Assembly (NCBI GenBank): GCA_036721445.1
Contig: DAIMKZ010000042.1
Span: 1 to 15,091 of the forward strand
From: UBA4055 sp036721445
GTDB taxonomy: Bacteria > UBA4055
Reading direction: 5' to 3'
Length of the DNA stretch: 15,091 nucleotides
Every line of letters begins with the position of its first letter. The first letter of the stretch is position 1. The position numbers were made by a program, and so were the translations under genes. The notes below the pieces were generated by a model. The model saw only the letters and a program-made list of their open reading frames with translations. It was not told the origin of the DNA and did not search any database. Below, piece after piece: positions 6,870 through 14,615 of this stretch.

Positions 6870-6911
6870 CCGGAATATTGAACAAATCCTGTTTGGAGAA
6901 GTTTATTCCGG
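6870..6911 (+). repeat. 8-bp perfect inverted repeat in the presumed 5' leader
   Basis: CCGGAATA (6870-6877) and TATTCCGG (6904-6911) are perfect inverted copies around a 26-nt centre. The centre can itself fold, for example CAAA (6883-6886) with TTTG (6892-6895). The first arm also overlaps a possible competing stem, GGCG (6853-6856) with CGCC (6868-6871). It has no U-tract, so it does not look like an intrinsic terminator. It could be a regulatory RNA stem or a protein-binding site. Confidence 0.45.
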
Positions 6912-6947
6912 TTGTAGTCGGCAAATTCAAATAAAATGGAACATCAT

Positions 6948-8168
6948 ATGACAGGATTTAAATTTAAAATATTGACAGCGGCCGTTGTTTCTGCGATGAT
7001 ATTCTCATGCTCTCAGAAATACGACGATACGGGTATCTTTGATCCTTCCGACCCCGATTTTTACGCAGATACTCTATCTTCCATAGCAGAGAGTGACACT
7101 CTGGCACTATCTAAGGACAGGATAAGCGACGGTTTCCTGTATGTGGGCAGAGACATTCCGGCACCGGGAGACACTACGGCCCGGGCTGAATCACTTATCA
7201 AGCTAAACCTTCCAGATACTTACGGTCTGGATTCCGCTTTCGTAACTTATAAGCTTTACGTATATCCTGATACAGTCAATATCTCACAATATTTTAACGG
7301 TAAACTTATAGAGATACTTAAAACAACCGGAACATGGGATGCGGACAGCGTGACCTTACCACTGGCCGGCCTGACTGCTTTAGACACAGTTTCTGTATCT
7401 GCCGATACTTCAGGCACAAATTACACTCTGCGTTTTGACCTGAAAAAGGAACTGATCGAGCAGTGGAATGCGGAAGACTCGACAGGGACAGCAGGATTTT
7501 TCTTAAGGTGTCTGGACGGAAACGATATTTCACCGATAATAAAATTCTATTCAGCGGCTTGGAGTTATACATCCGTCAGACCGACTGTCAGCTCATATTA
7601 TTCTTTTCCGGACTCTGTCGATGCCGTAAACGGCGGAGATTCGACTATTTATTCTTTCATTCAAAATTACGTAACTGAAGACATAAGCCTGGCTTTTAAA
7701 AAACCTTCATGTCTGACATCTGACACTTCTTCGTTCAGGCTAGGCGGAATTTCAGGCGAATCATATCTCTGCAGGATACTTCTTGATACCATACCATCCG
7801 ATGCGGTAGTAGTGACAGGGAGGATAAACCTTAAAGCTGCCGGAGTAACAGACCCTGTTTATGGAGGGATCGAGAACTCGCTGAGCACACTTAAGGAGAT
7901 CTGCATTTATATGATGACTGATTCGTTGTGGTATTCAGATAATTCGAACCTGAATTACGACACTCTCAATGTCTGGACATACAAGATAAACCTCGGATCG
8001 GACGATAATTTTCTAACGATGGATACACCTGTTCAGAACTGGATTAATAATCCCGATACAAATTTCGGATTCATGATAACTTCAAAGAACTGGGGTCAGC
8101 CTTTCGGATATACGGATTTCTTGCTGCCCGAATTCAATATCAGCTATATCACAACTCAGAATGAATAA
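6948..8168 (+). CDS. Lipoprotein with two DNRLRE-like beta modules
   Basis: A 406-residue secreted lipoprotein. The hydrophobic N terminus (about 7-19) ends in the lipobox IFSC with Cys21 followed by Ser, so the mature protein should be lipid-anchored. The body seems to hold two copies of a DNRLRE-like beta-sandwich module. Copy 1 (about 60-215) has LIKLNLPD, the helix LIEQWNAEDSTGTAGFFLR and the closing RPTVSSYY. Copy 2 (about 240-402) has CRILLD, the matching VQNWINNPDTNFGFMI and the closing LPEFNISYI. Such modules occur in bacterial surface proteins; the function is not known here. I prefer the ATG at 6948 because GGA (6938-6940) lies 7 nt before it; an in-frame ATG at 6936 would add MEHH and has no ribosome site. 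The putative barrel gene follows 18 nt later. Lipoprotein status is firm, the module call moderate. Confidence 0.75.
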   Translation: MTGFKFKILTAAVVSAMIFSCSQKYDDTGIFDPSDPDFYADTLSSIAESDTLALSKDRISDGFLYVGRDIPAPGDTTARAESLIKLNLPDTYGLDSAFVTYKLYVYPDTVNISQYFNGKLIEILKTTGTWDADSVTLPLAGLTALDTVSVSADTSGTNYTLRFDLKKELIEQWNAEDSTGTAGFFLRCLDGNDISPIIKFYSAAWSYTSVRPTVSSYYSFPDSVDAVNGGDSTIYSFIQNYVTEDISLAFKKPSCLTSDTSSFRLGGISGESYLCRILLDTIPSDAVVVTGRINLKAAGVTDPVYGGIENSLSTLKEICIYMMTDSLWYSDNSNLNYDTLNVWTYKINLGSDDNFLTMDTPVQNWINNPDTNFGFMITSKNWGQPFGYTDFLLPEFNISYITTQNE

Positions 8169-8186
8169 ACCGGGGAAATACTCCTA

Positions 8187-9434
8187 ATGATAAAAAAGAT
8201 AACTTTAGCTTTAATATTTATTTGCCTGACAGCACTATGCGAAACTTCCGCTTTCTCTTCACTTTCTCTCGGAGATATTGAGCCTTCGATGAGCAGCTCC
8301 ACGGGAATAGCGTTCACGGATTCTCTGGTCCTGAAGAACCATAATCCGGCAGCATGGACAGGATTGGCTAACGCATCATTTGCCGTCTCGGCCTCATACT
8401 ATTCTCACAGCCTGAGTGCCGCTGACGGAGGTAATTCTGCATACGACAGATTCTCATTCGAAGAAATGAGCTTCGCCATGCCTTTCGGGAACAGGAATGT
8501 ACTCGGTTTTTCATACTTCCCCTCATCAATAGTGGATATGACCAGCGTGACCACAGATGAAGCTCAGGTACCGGAAAGTTTCGAAGATACTACTCTTAAA
8601 ACTCTTGAGACGAGAAAAGGCAGCGTGTCGAACGCATCACTGATCTACGGTAAAGGACTGAGTAACTTTTCCATAAGCATCGGTCCGAAATTTCTGTTCG
8701 GGAATTACGAAATTTCAAGAAGATATAAATATACAAGCTATGTTGAAGGCACTGACATCGTAGACTGGGAAAAATATTTTGAAAGTACAGAAAAAACTCA
8801 GATATTCCATTTCCTTGCTAGCGGCGGCATCTTATACAAATCTCCGTTAGGGCTTGACATAGGCGCCGTCTTCTCTTTGCCTTTAAGTACTTACGCTAAC
8901 AGGATCGGCAGTTTTTACCGGACTACATCATACGGAACCGTTACCGAAGTCATATCCGAAATAGAATCTGAAGATGATTCCGCCGACTGGCCTTTTGAAT
9001 TCGGCACCGGACTGAGTTATAAAAGAAACAAATTCATTTTTTCATACGATCTATCTGTTAAACTCTTCGACGGTATCGGCACCGGGATCGATGATACTGA
9101 AATGAATAATTATGTCAAGAATTCCTTCGGTCTGAGTTTCGACCCGAGGAACAAAAAATACGACCCGTATTACAGAAGAATGGTCTATTCGGGGTATCTC
9201 ACGATTGAAAAAAGGCCTTATGAATACAGCGGCAATCCGGTTTATGACATTACGGGAACGCTCGGTCTGAACCTTCCTTTCAACAGTAATAAAACTGATA
9301 TCGAGCTCAGATTCAGCTACACAAGGTCAGGTTCAAAAGAAGATAACGGCATGCAATGCGACACTTTCAGGATCACATTTAATTTCACCGGTTCAGACAG
9401 GTGGAGACTTAGAAAGAACAGATATGATGATTAA
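8187..9434 (+). CDS. Putative outer-membrane beta-barrel protein
   Basis: A 415-residue protein with an N-terminal signal peptide: basic IKK, hydrophobic core, probable cleavage after TSA at about residue 22. Cys18 is preceded by Leu and does not make a lipobox. The mature part is rich in alternating aromatic and polar strands ending in Tyr or Phe. KNHNPAAWTGL (50-60) resembles the N-terminal NPA motif of FadL- and PorV-like barrels. The C terminus (IELRFSYTRSG, then a strand TFRITFNF) looks like closing barrel strands, followed by a short basic and acidic tail. It is probably an outer-membrane protein, perhaps a channel or a secretion or adhesin partner; this rests on composition and the NPA motif only. 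It lies between two lipoprotein genes, suggesting a joint envelope function. The ribosome site is weak (GGGGA 10 nt before the ATG). Confidence 0.7.
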   Translation: MIKKITLALIFICLTALCETSAFSSLSLGDIEPSMSSSTGIAFTDSLVLKNHNPAAWTGLANASFAVSASYYSHSLSAADGGNSAYDRFSFEEMSFAMPFGNRNVLGFSYFPSSIVDMTSVTTDEAQVPESFEDTTLKTLETRKGSVSNASLIYGKGLSNFSISIGPKFLFGNYEISRRYKYTSYVEGTDIVDWEKYFESTEKTQIFHFLASGGILYKSPLGLDIGAVFSLPLSTYANRIGSFYRTTSYGTVTEVISEIESEDDSADWPFEFGTGLSYKRNKFIFSYDLSVKLFDGIGTGIDDTEMNNYVKNSFGLSFDPRNKKYDPYYRRMVYSGYLTIEKRPYEYSGNPVYDITGTLGLNLPFNSNKTDIELRFSYTRSGSKEDNGMQCDTFRITFNFTGSDRWRLRKNRYDD

Positions 9435-9442
9435 GAATAAAT

Positions 9443-9447
9443 GGAGG
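9443..9447 (+). promoter_or_regulatory. Ribosome binding site that decides the start of the TPR lipoprotein
   Basis: GGAGG is followed by TTATA and the ATG at 9453. An in-frame ATG at 9441 overlaps this site and would put MEVI before the signal peptide. The downstream ATG gives a standard basic, hydrophobic lipoprotein signal. Confidence 0.75.
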
Positions 9448-9452
9448 TTATA

Positions 9453-10787
9453 ATGAAGAAGACAACAATTCTATTGTTCGCGCTGATCGCGTTCTTTTCC
9501 CTCGTAAGCTGCGGGCCGTCAGGTCAGACTGTGAAGGACGATACCGTAAAAGAATCAGTGAAAGAAACACCGGCTGAAAAGACTGCGGCCGCAATCGAAA
9601 AAGCTCCTCTTACCGATGATCAGAAAATGGAGATAAATAAATACTCGAGCTTTGCTCAGACAAAAAGGCAGCAGAAAAAATTCCGTGATATGATAGAATA
9701 CATAAATCAGATAATGGATATCGACCCCGATTTCGGTTATGCGAAAGATATCCTGCTGTTCTGGAGAGGTAACGGATATGAGGAACTCGGTCTTAAAGAT
9801 TCAGCTCTTACGGATTATGAGAGATTCGCGCAGATCAGACCCGACCATTCACAGGTTCTGATTCAGCTTGATTACATTTATGTCACCAACGGCGAGATCG
9901 AGAAAGCGATAGAAACAGCTGAAAAAATGTACGAGCTTGCACCCGAAGATAAAACTCTTTTAAAAAAGATCGGGAAATATAATTATCAGCAAGCCGAAAA
10001 TTTAAAGGCTGCTGACGAGAACGATCCCGAGATAGAGGAATACGCTACAACAGCCATCGATAATTTTGAAGAATATCTGGAAAACTATCCGGAAGACGAG
10101 GAGATCAACAATCTTCAGACTTATCTGATCTCAAAATTCCTTGATCAGCAGGCGCTTAAGGTCAAACTTGAGAATAATCTCGCCAATAATCCCGAAGACG
10201 CAAAGACCATAGAAAGGCTGGCTGCTATTTATTACGATGAAGGAAATTCCGCAAAAGCATCAGAACTTCTTGAAAACCTTCTTACAAAACAGCCGGACAA
10301 CCTCAAGGCTCTGAAAAGGCTGATCAGGATCACAAAAAACAATATCGACAAAGCTATTACATACAATAAAAAAGCTATCACGCTTGATGAGGCTAATGAG
10401 ACATACAATATAAATCTAGCCAAACTTTACACGGAAAAGAAAAGATTCTCCGACGCAAGAACTGAATGTATCAGAGCACTTTCAAAAAACAGCAAGAACA
10501 GCAATGTCTACAAAACATGGGCAGCTATATACACCGAGAACATAGGCGCATGCAATGTAGATATTGAATATCAGGACAAGCTTGTTTTCGTTATCGCCTA
10601 CGGACTTTATGAAAAATCCGGTGACACAAGAAGGACCCACGCCATGAAAGAAAGCGGCCAGGTTCCATCGAAATCTGACTTCTTTACCAACAAATCCATA
10701 AGACTTCCTTCAAGAGAATGCTATAAATGGATAAATACAGAATGGGATGAAGTTAAGTATATTGAAAAATTCCTCAATGCATTATAA
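9453..10787 (+). CDS. TPR-repeat lipoprotein
   Basis: A 444-residue lipoprotein. The signal peptide has MKK, a hydrophobic core and the lipobox LVSC with Cys20 followed by Gly. After a linker rich in Lys, Glu and Thr (about 22-55), the rest is helical with several tetratricopeptide repeats. Examples are the helix pairs around 100-130 (ending FAQIRPDH), 133-166 (ending MYELAPED), one near YYDEGNSAKASELLENLL and one near LYTEKKRFSDARTECIRAL. TPR arrays bind partner proteins, so it may be a periplasmic or outer-membrane scaffold, perhaps for the barrel encoded just upstream. The last about 60 residues do not look like TPR. It begins 18 nt after the barrel gene and its stop lies 2 nt before rpiB, so it is firmly inside the operon. 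The exact partner is unknown. Confidence 0.85.
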   Translation: MKKTTILLFALIAFFSLVSCGPSGQTVKDDTVKESVKETPAEKTAAAIEKAPLTDDQKMEINKYSSFAQTKRQQKKFRDMIEYINQIMDIDPDFGYAKDILLFWRGNGYEELGLKDSALTDYERFAQIRPDHSQVLIQLDYIYVTNGEIEKAIETAEKMYELAPEDKTLLKKIGKYNYQQAENLKAADENDPEIEEYATTAIDNFEEYLENYPEDEEINNLQTYLISKFLDQQALKVKLENNLANNPEDAKTIERLAAIYYDEGNSAKASELLENLLTKQPDNLKALKRLIRITKNNIDKAITYNKKAITLDEANETYNINLAKLYTEKKRFSDARTECIRALSKNSKNSNVYKTWAAIYTENIGACNVDIEYQDKLVFVIAYGLYEKSGDTRRTHAMKESGQVPSKSDFFTNKSIRLPSRECYKWINTEWDEVKYIEKFLNAL

Positions 10788-10789
10788 TT

Positions 10790-11227
10790 ATGAAATGTAA
10801 ACTTATACATATAGCCTCGGACCACGGAGGATACACGCTAAAATGCGAGCTTATGAACAGGCTGAAGGAAAAAGGTTACGGCATAGATGACCTGGGTACT
10901 TATTCCGAAGAATCTGTTGATTATCCTGATTTCGGAAGAAAAGCAGCTGAAGCCGTTCTAGCTGACGGAAACCCCGGGATAATAATCTGCGGTACGGGAA
11001 TAGGTATATCAATAACCGCCAACAGGATTAAAGGAGTAAGAGCAGCGCTTTGCCATTGTACCGAATATGCCGAACTTGCAAGAAAACACAACAATGCCAA
11101 CATATTAGCTCTCGGAGGAAGATTCACAGATCCGGAAACAGCAGAAAAGATTGCAGAGGTTTTCCTTAATACAGAATTCGAGGGCGGCAGGCATCAGAAA
11201 AGAATAGACTTAATAGATAAAATCTAA
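10790..11227 (+). CDS. rpiB: Ribose-5-phosphate isomerase B
   Basis: A 145-residue RpiB/LacA/LacB family isomerase, full length for the family. It interconverts ribose 5-phosphate and ribulose 5-phosphate in the non-oxidative pentose phosphate pathway in the cytoplasm. ASDHGG (9-14) is the N-terminal phosphate and substrate motif. IIICGTGIGISI (64-75) contains the catalytic Cys67 and the anion-hole glycine loop. RKHNNANILALGGR (98-111) and GGRHQKRI (132-139) are the remaining signatures. RpiB rather than LacA/B is favoured by the single subunit gene and by the adjacency to glyA, an order known from other bacteria such as the ywlF-glyA region of Bacillus. It begins 2 nt after the TPR gene and shows no Shine-Dalgarno sequence, so its translation is probably coupled to that of the TPR gene. 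Confidence 0.95.
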   Translation: MKCKLIHIASDHGGYTLKCELMNRLKEKGYGIDDLGTYSEESVDYPDFGRKAAEAVLADGNPGIIICGTGIGISITANRIKGVRAALCHCTEYAELARKHNNANILALGGRFTDPETAEKIAEVFLNTEFEGGRHQKRIDLIDKI

Positions 11228-11248
11228 CCGACGGAACAGGAGCGAAAG

Positions 11249-12523
11249 ATGAGTTCACTCAAAGATTTTGATCCGGAAATTTTCCAGACCATCGAAAATG
11301 AAAAAAGAAGACAGTGCGACAAGATAGAGCTGATCGCATCAGAGAATTTTGTTTCAAAAGCCGTACTTGAAGCACTGGGCTCGGTAATGACGAACAAATA
11401 TGCCGAGGGATATCCGGGAAAAAGATATTACGGCGGATGCGCAAATGTCGATGAAGCCGAGAATATCGCGATAGAGAGAGCTAAGAAGCTCTTCAACTGC
11501 AGATGGGCTAATGTCCAGCCGCACAGCGGCTCTCAGGCTAACATGGGTGTGTATATGGCCCTCGCAGAGCCCGGCGATACGATAATGGGAATGAATCTCT
11601 CTATGGGCGGTCATCTCACTCACGGATCTCCCGTCAACTTTACCGGAAGACTTTATAATATCGTTCCATACGGTGTTACCGAACAGGGATTTATCGATTA
11701 TGACGAACTCGAGAGACTCGCGCTGGAATGCAAACCGAAAATAATAGTAGCCGGAGCTTCCGCCTATCCGAGGTTCATTGATTTCAAAAGGTTCAGAGAG
11801 ATAGCTGACAAGGTCGGCGCATGGTTAGTGACGGACATGGCGCACATCGCCGGGCTCGTTGCCGCCGGACTGCACCCTTCTCCGCTGCCGTATTCGCATG
11901 TGGTCACGACCACGACTCATAAAACGCTGAGAGGCCCGAGAGGCGGTATGATACTTTCCGATTTCGAGGGCGGCGAGATACTGCTCAAGAACATGACAGC
12001 ACCCAAGACCTTGACCGAAGCGCTTGATTTTGTAATTTTCCCCGGGATACAGGGTGGTCCTCTTGAGCATGTTATCGCCTCTAAGGCCGTATCGTTCAAA
12101 GAAGCTCTAGATCCGTCGTTCAAAGATTACCAGCAGAGGGTGCTCGACAACGCCGGAGCGCTGGCGGACGAACTTATGAAGCAGGGCTTCAAGGTCGTAT
12201 CCGGCGGAACTGATAACCACATCGTACTTCTCGACCTTTCGGATAAAGAAGTTTCAGGAAAAGGTCTCGAAGGCGCTCTGGAAAAAGCCGGTATCACTAC
12301 GAACAAGAACATGGTGCCTTTTGATAAAAGAAAACCGATGATCACTTCAGGCGTAAGGCTCGGAACACCCGCAGCCACGACAAAGGGCTTCACTACAGAA
12401 GACATGAGGACTATCGCCCGGATGATATCCAGAGTAGCGGCGGATCACAAGAACGAGGAACTCCTTGAAGCGGTCAAGAAGGAAGTAATAGCATTAAGCA
12501 CGAGATATCCTCTTTACGATTAA
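11249..12523 (+). CDS. glyA: Serine hydroxymethyltransferase
   Basis: A 424-residue PLP enzyme of normal family length, covering all conserved regions. It converts serine and tetrahydrofolate to glycine and 5,10-methylene-tetrahydrofolate, the main entry of one-carbon units. ELIASENFVS (27-36), the active-site tyrosine region KYAEGYPGKRYYGGC (50-64) and HSGSQANMGVY (92-102) are signatures. DMAHIAGLVAAGLHPSP (196-212) carries the Asp and His that contact the cofactor. TTTTHKTLRGPRGG (220-233) holds the PLP lysine at 225. AGGAG lies 6 nt before the ATG, and the gap to rpiB is 21 nt. The following oxidoreductase genes may share its glycine or methylene-THF pool. Its base composition is clearly richer in GC than the glycan genes at the left end. 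Confidence 0.98.
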   Translation: MSSLKDFDPEIFQTIENEKRRQCDKIELIASENFVSKAVLEALGSVMTNKYAEGYPGKRYYGGCANVDEAENIAIERAKKLFNCRWANVQPHSGSQANMGVYMALAEPGDTIMGMNLSMGGHLTHGSPVNFTGRLYNIVPYGVTEQGFIDYDELERLALECKPKIIVAGASAYPRFIDFKRFREIADKVGAWLVTDMAHIAGLVAAGLHPSPLPYSHVVTTTTHKTLRGPRGGMILSDFEGGEILLKNMTAPKTLTEALDFVIFPGIQGGPLEHVIASKAVSFKEALDPSFKDYQQRVLDNAGALADELMKQGFKVVSGGTDNHIVLLDLSDKEVSGKGLEGALEKAGITTNKNMVPFDKRKPMITSGVRLGTPAATTKGFTTEDMRTIARMISRVAADHKNEELLEAVKKEVIALSTRYPLYD

Positions 12524-12548
12524 TATAGAATTTTAGGATAAGTATAAA

Positions 12549-14615
12549 ATGAAAAGAATTACAGAGCATCCTGTACTTGAAGTCAAGGCAAGACAGGAAG
12601 TAGAATTTACTTTTGACGGCAGTAAGCTGAAAGGTCTGGAAGGAGAACCGGTAAGCTCTGCGCTTTTCGCGAACGGTATCAAGCAGTTCTCGATACATAA
12701 AAAAGATGATGCTCCTCAGGGAATATTCTGCGCGAACGGCCAGTGTTCGCAATGTACTGTCATAATTGACGGGATGCCTTTAAAATCATGCGTAACTCCG
12801 CTTAGAGCCGGAATGGATGTAAGGACTTTGGTGCATATCCCCGAACTTCCGCATGACGACAGACCCGGCATTTTGAGCAGAATCGAAACATTAAAAACCG
12901 ATGTCGTGGTTATCGGAGGAGGACCGTCCGGTCTTACTTCTGCGATAGAACTGGCAGAACTGGGATTTGATGTTACTATAGCCGAGGATAAGGAAAAACT
13001 GGGAGGAAAACTTTTACTTCAGACGCACAAGTTCTTCGGATCGCAGGAAGACAGCTTCGCCGGGACCAGAGGTTACGAGATCGCAGAAATACTTGAGAAA
13101 CAGATAAAAGGTTTTCCGAATGTTAAAGTTCTATATGAAACAAGCGTAGTAGGCGTTTACAAAGATAAAAAGATCGGCGTTTACAGGAATAACGGTAAAT
13201 ATTCGATAATTGATTTTGAAGGCCTTGTCATTTCAGCCGGAGCAAGAGAAAAGAGCCTTGTTTTTCCCGGCAACGACCTCCCCGGCGTTTACGGTGCAGG
13301 TGCTTTCCAGACACTTGTTAACAGAGACCTTGTCAAAGCTTCTGACAGAGTATTCATCATCGGAAGCGGCAATGTCGGGCTTATAGCCGCGTATCACGCG
13401 CTTCAGGCAGGAATAAGCGTCGTCGGGATAGTTGATATAATGGATAAAGTTTCGGGATATAAAGTTCACGCCGACAAAATAAAAAGAATGGGCGTGCCGG
13501 TTTATTTGAATACCACGGTACTGGCGGCTTTCGGAAAGGATAAGATCGAGAAGGTCACTGTAGCCGAAGTGGATGACAAATGGAATCCCGTACTTACGAC
13601 CGCAAGGACTTACGAAGCGGATACCCTGCTTATAGCGGCCGGACTTACACCGGTCGATGAATTCTATGATCAGGCGCTGAAGTTCGGTTTTAAAGCCGTC
13701 AAAACCGGTGATGCTGATGAAATAGCCGAGGCGAGCTCGGCAATGTTCGGAGGAAGGATAGCCGGTCTCAAAATGGCAAAGATGCTGGGAAAAGAAATTG
13801 AAGTTGACAAATCCTTCTATGAGAAAGCAGAAATATTAAAATCAAAACCGGGAACTGTCTATGAACCCGAACCTGTAGTAATTAAACAGAATTTAACCCC
13901 TGTATTCCAGTGTTTCCAGGAAATACCCTGCAACCCCTGCACGACCGTATGCCCGAAAGGCTGTATTTCACTTGTAGGGAAATTCGGGAACATCATGGAT
14001 ACGCCGTCCTATACTCTGGATGAGTGTACCGGATGCGGTCTGTGCGTGGCGATATGCCCGGGTCTTGCGGTTTCTTTAGCTAAGCGCATAGATGAAGCTT
14101 CAGCTGAAGTTATACTTCCCCATGAGTATCTGCTCAGTTTCGCGCCCGGCGATCTGATAAATGTGACTGACATCGACGGGAATATCCTGGAAAAAGCTGA
14201 AGTAAAACATATCCGGTTTAATAAAAAATACAGAACGCATCTCGTGACCGTCAATATGTCTTTAAATAACGCATCCAAAGCGATAGGTATCAGGATTCAG
14301 GACGAATCGGTTACGGAGCCCTGTGCCGAAACTCTTCTTCCCGAACTTCCGGACAACGGTATCGTGTGCAGATGCGAGAGAGTAACGGTAAAAGAACTGG
14401 TTGATTTTATTAAGAAATTCAGAGTGAGAGATGCAAATCAGCTCAAACAGATAAGGGCGGGTATGGGAGCTTGCGGATCAAAAACATGCTCAGTGCTTTA
14501 CCCGAGGATTTTTAAGCAGGCCGGTGTTGATTACTGTGATGTAAAAGTAGGTACGGTAAGACCCGTGACCGTTGAAGTTCCGATGAATTCCTTGATCGAA
14601 GGGGAGGGAGAGTAA
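12549..14615 (+). CDS. Multidomain 2Fe-2S / FAD / 4Fe-4S / BFD oxidoreductase subunit (HcnAB or amine-dehydrogenase alpha type)
   Basis: A 688-residue redox protein with these parts in order. A Fer2_4-type [2Fe-2S] domain (about 8-105) has Cys61, 66, 69 and 81. An FAD-binding pyridine-nucleotide-disulphide reductase domain follows (VIGGGPSG 121-128, second dinucleotide site IIGSGNVG 270-277, closing IAAGLTP 362-368). A ferredoxin-like 4Fe-4S region has Cys455, 461, 464, 468 and 472, then a regular CxxCxxCxxxCP at 493-504. A C-terminal BFD-like [2Fe-2S] domain has C-x-C at 607-609 and C-x4-C at 642-647. This is the layout of the alpha subunits of HCN synthase (HcnA plus HcnB fused), octopine/nopaline oxidase and proline or sarcosine dehydrogenases. 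There is no C-terminal aminomethyltransferase (GcvT-like) domain, so it is not a standard heterotetrameric sarcosine oxidase alpha subunit. It likely carries electrons from the next gene's FAD enzyme to NAD or another acceptor. Confidence 0.9.
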   Translation: MKRITEHPVLEVKARQEVEFTFDGSKLKGLEGEPVSSALFANGIKQFSIHKKDDAPQGIFCANGQCSQCTVIIDGMPLKSCVTPLRAGMDVRTLVHIPELPHDDRPGILSRIETLKTDVVVIGGGPSGLTSAIELAELGFDVTIAEDKEKLGGKLLLQTHKFFGSQEDSFAGTRGYEIAEILEKQIKGFPNVKVLYETSVVGVYKDKKIGVYRNNGKYSIIDFEGLVISAGAREKSLVFPGNDLPGVYGAGAFQTLVNRDLVKASDRVFIIGSGNVGLIAAYHALQAGISVVGIVDIMDKVSGYKVHADKIKRMGVPVYLNTTVLAAFGKDKIEKVTVAEVDDKWNPVLTTARTYEADTLLIAAGLTPVDEFYDQALKFGFKAVKTGDADEIAEASSAMFGGRIAGLKMAKMLGKEIEVDKSFYEKAEILKSKPGTVYEPEPVVIKQNLTPVFQCFQEIPCNPCTTVCPKGCISLVGKFGNIMDTPSYTLDECTGCGLCVAICPGLAVSLAKRIDEASAEVILPHEYLLSFAPGDLINVTDIDGNILEKAEVKHIRFNKKYRTHLVTVNMSLNNASKAIGIRIQDESVTEPCAETLLPELPDNGIVCRCERVTVKELVDFIKKFRVRDANQLKQIRAGMGACGSKTCSVLYPRIFKQAGVDYCDVKVGTVRPVTVEVPMNSLIEGEGE

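Noticed and set aside
6870..6911. Intrinsic terminator at the inverted repeat
   Set aside because: The stem is short with a 26-nt centre and no T-run follows; its place upstream of a gene start does not suit a terminator.
8161..8190. Terminator or promoter between the lipoprotein and barrel genes
   Set aside because: The 18-nt gap holds no stem, T-run or promoter-like boxes.
9441..9452. Alternative ATG start of the TPR lipoprotein
   Set aside because: This ATG overlaps the GGAGG ribosome site; the ATG at 9453 gives a normal lipoprotein signal peptide.
11825..12405. Long open frames antisense to glyA
   Set aside because: They are shadows of a conserved GC-richer gene; no start signal and no recognisable motif.
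12549..14615. Heterotetrameric sarcosine oxidase alpha subunit
   Set aside because: The protein has 4Fe-4S and BFD domains and ends without an aminomethyltransferase domain, so the specific name is not justified.
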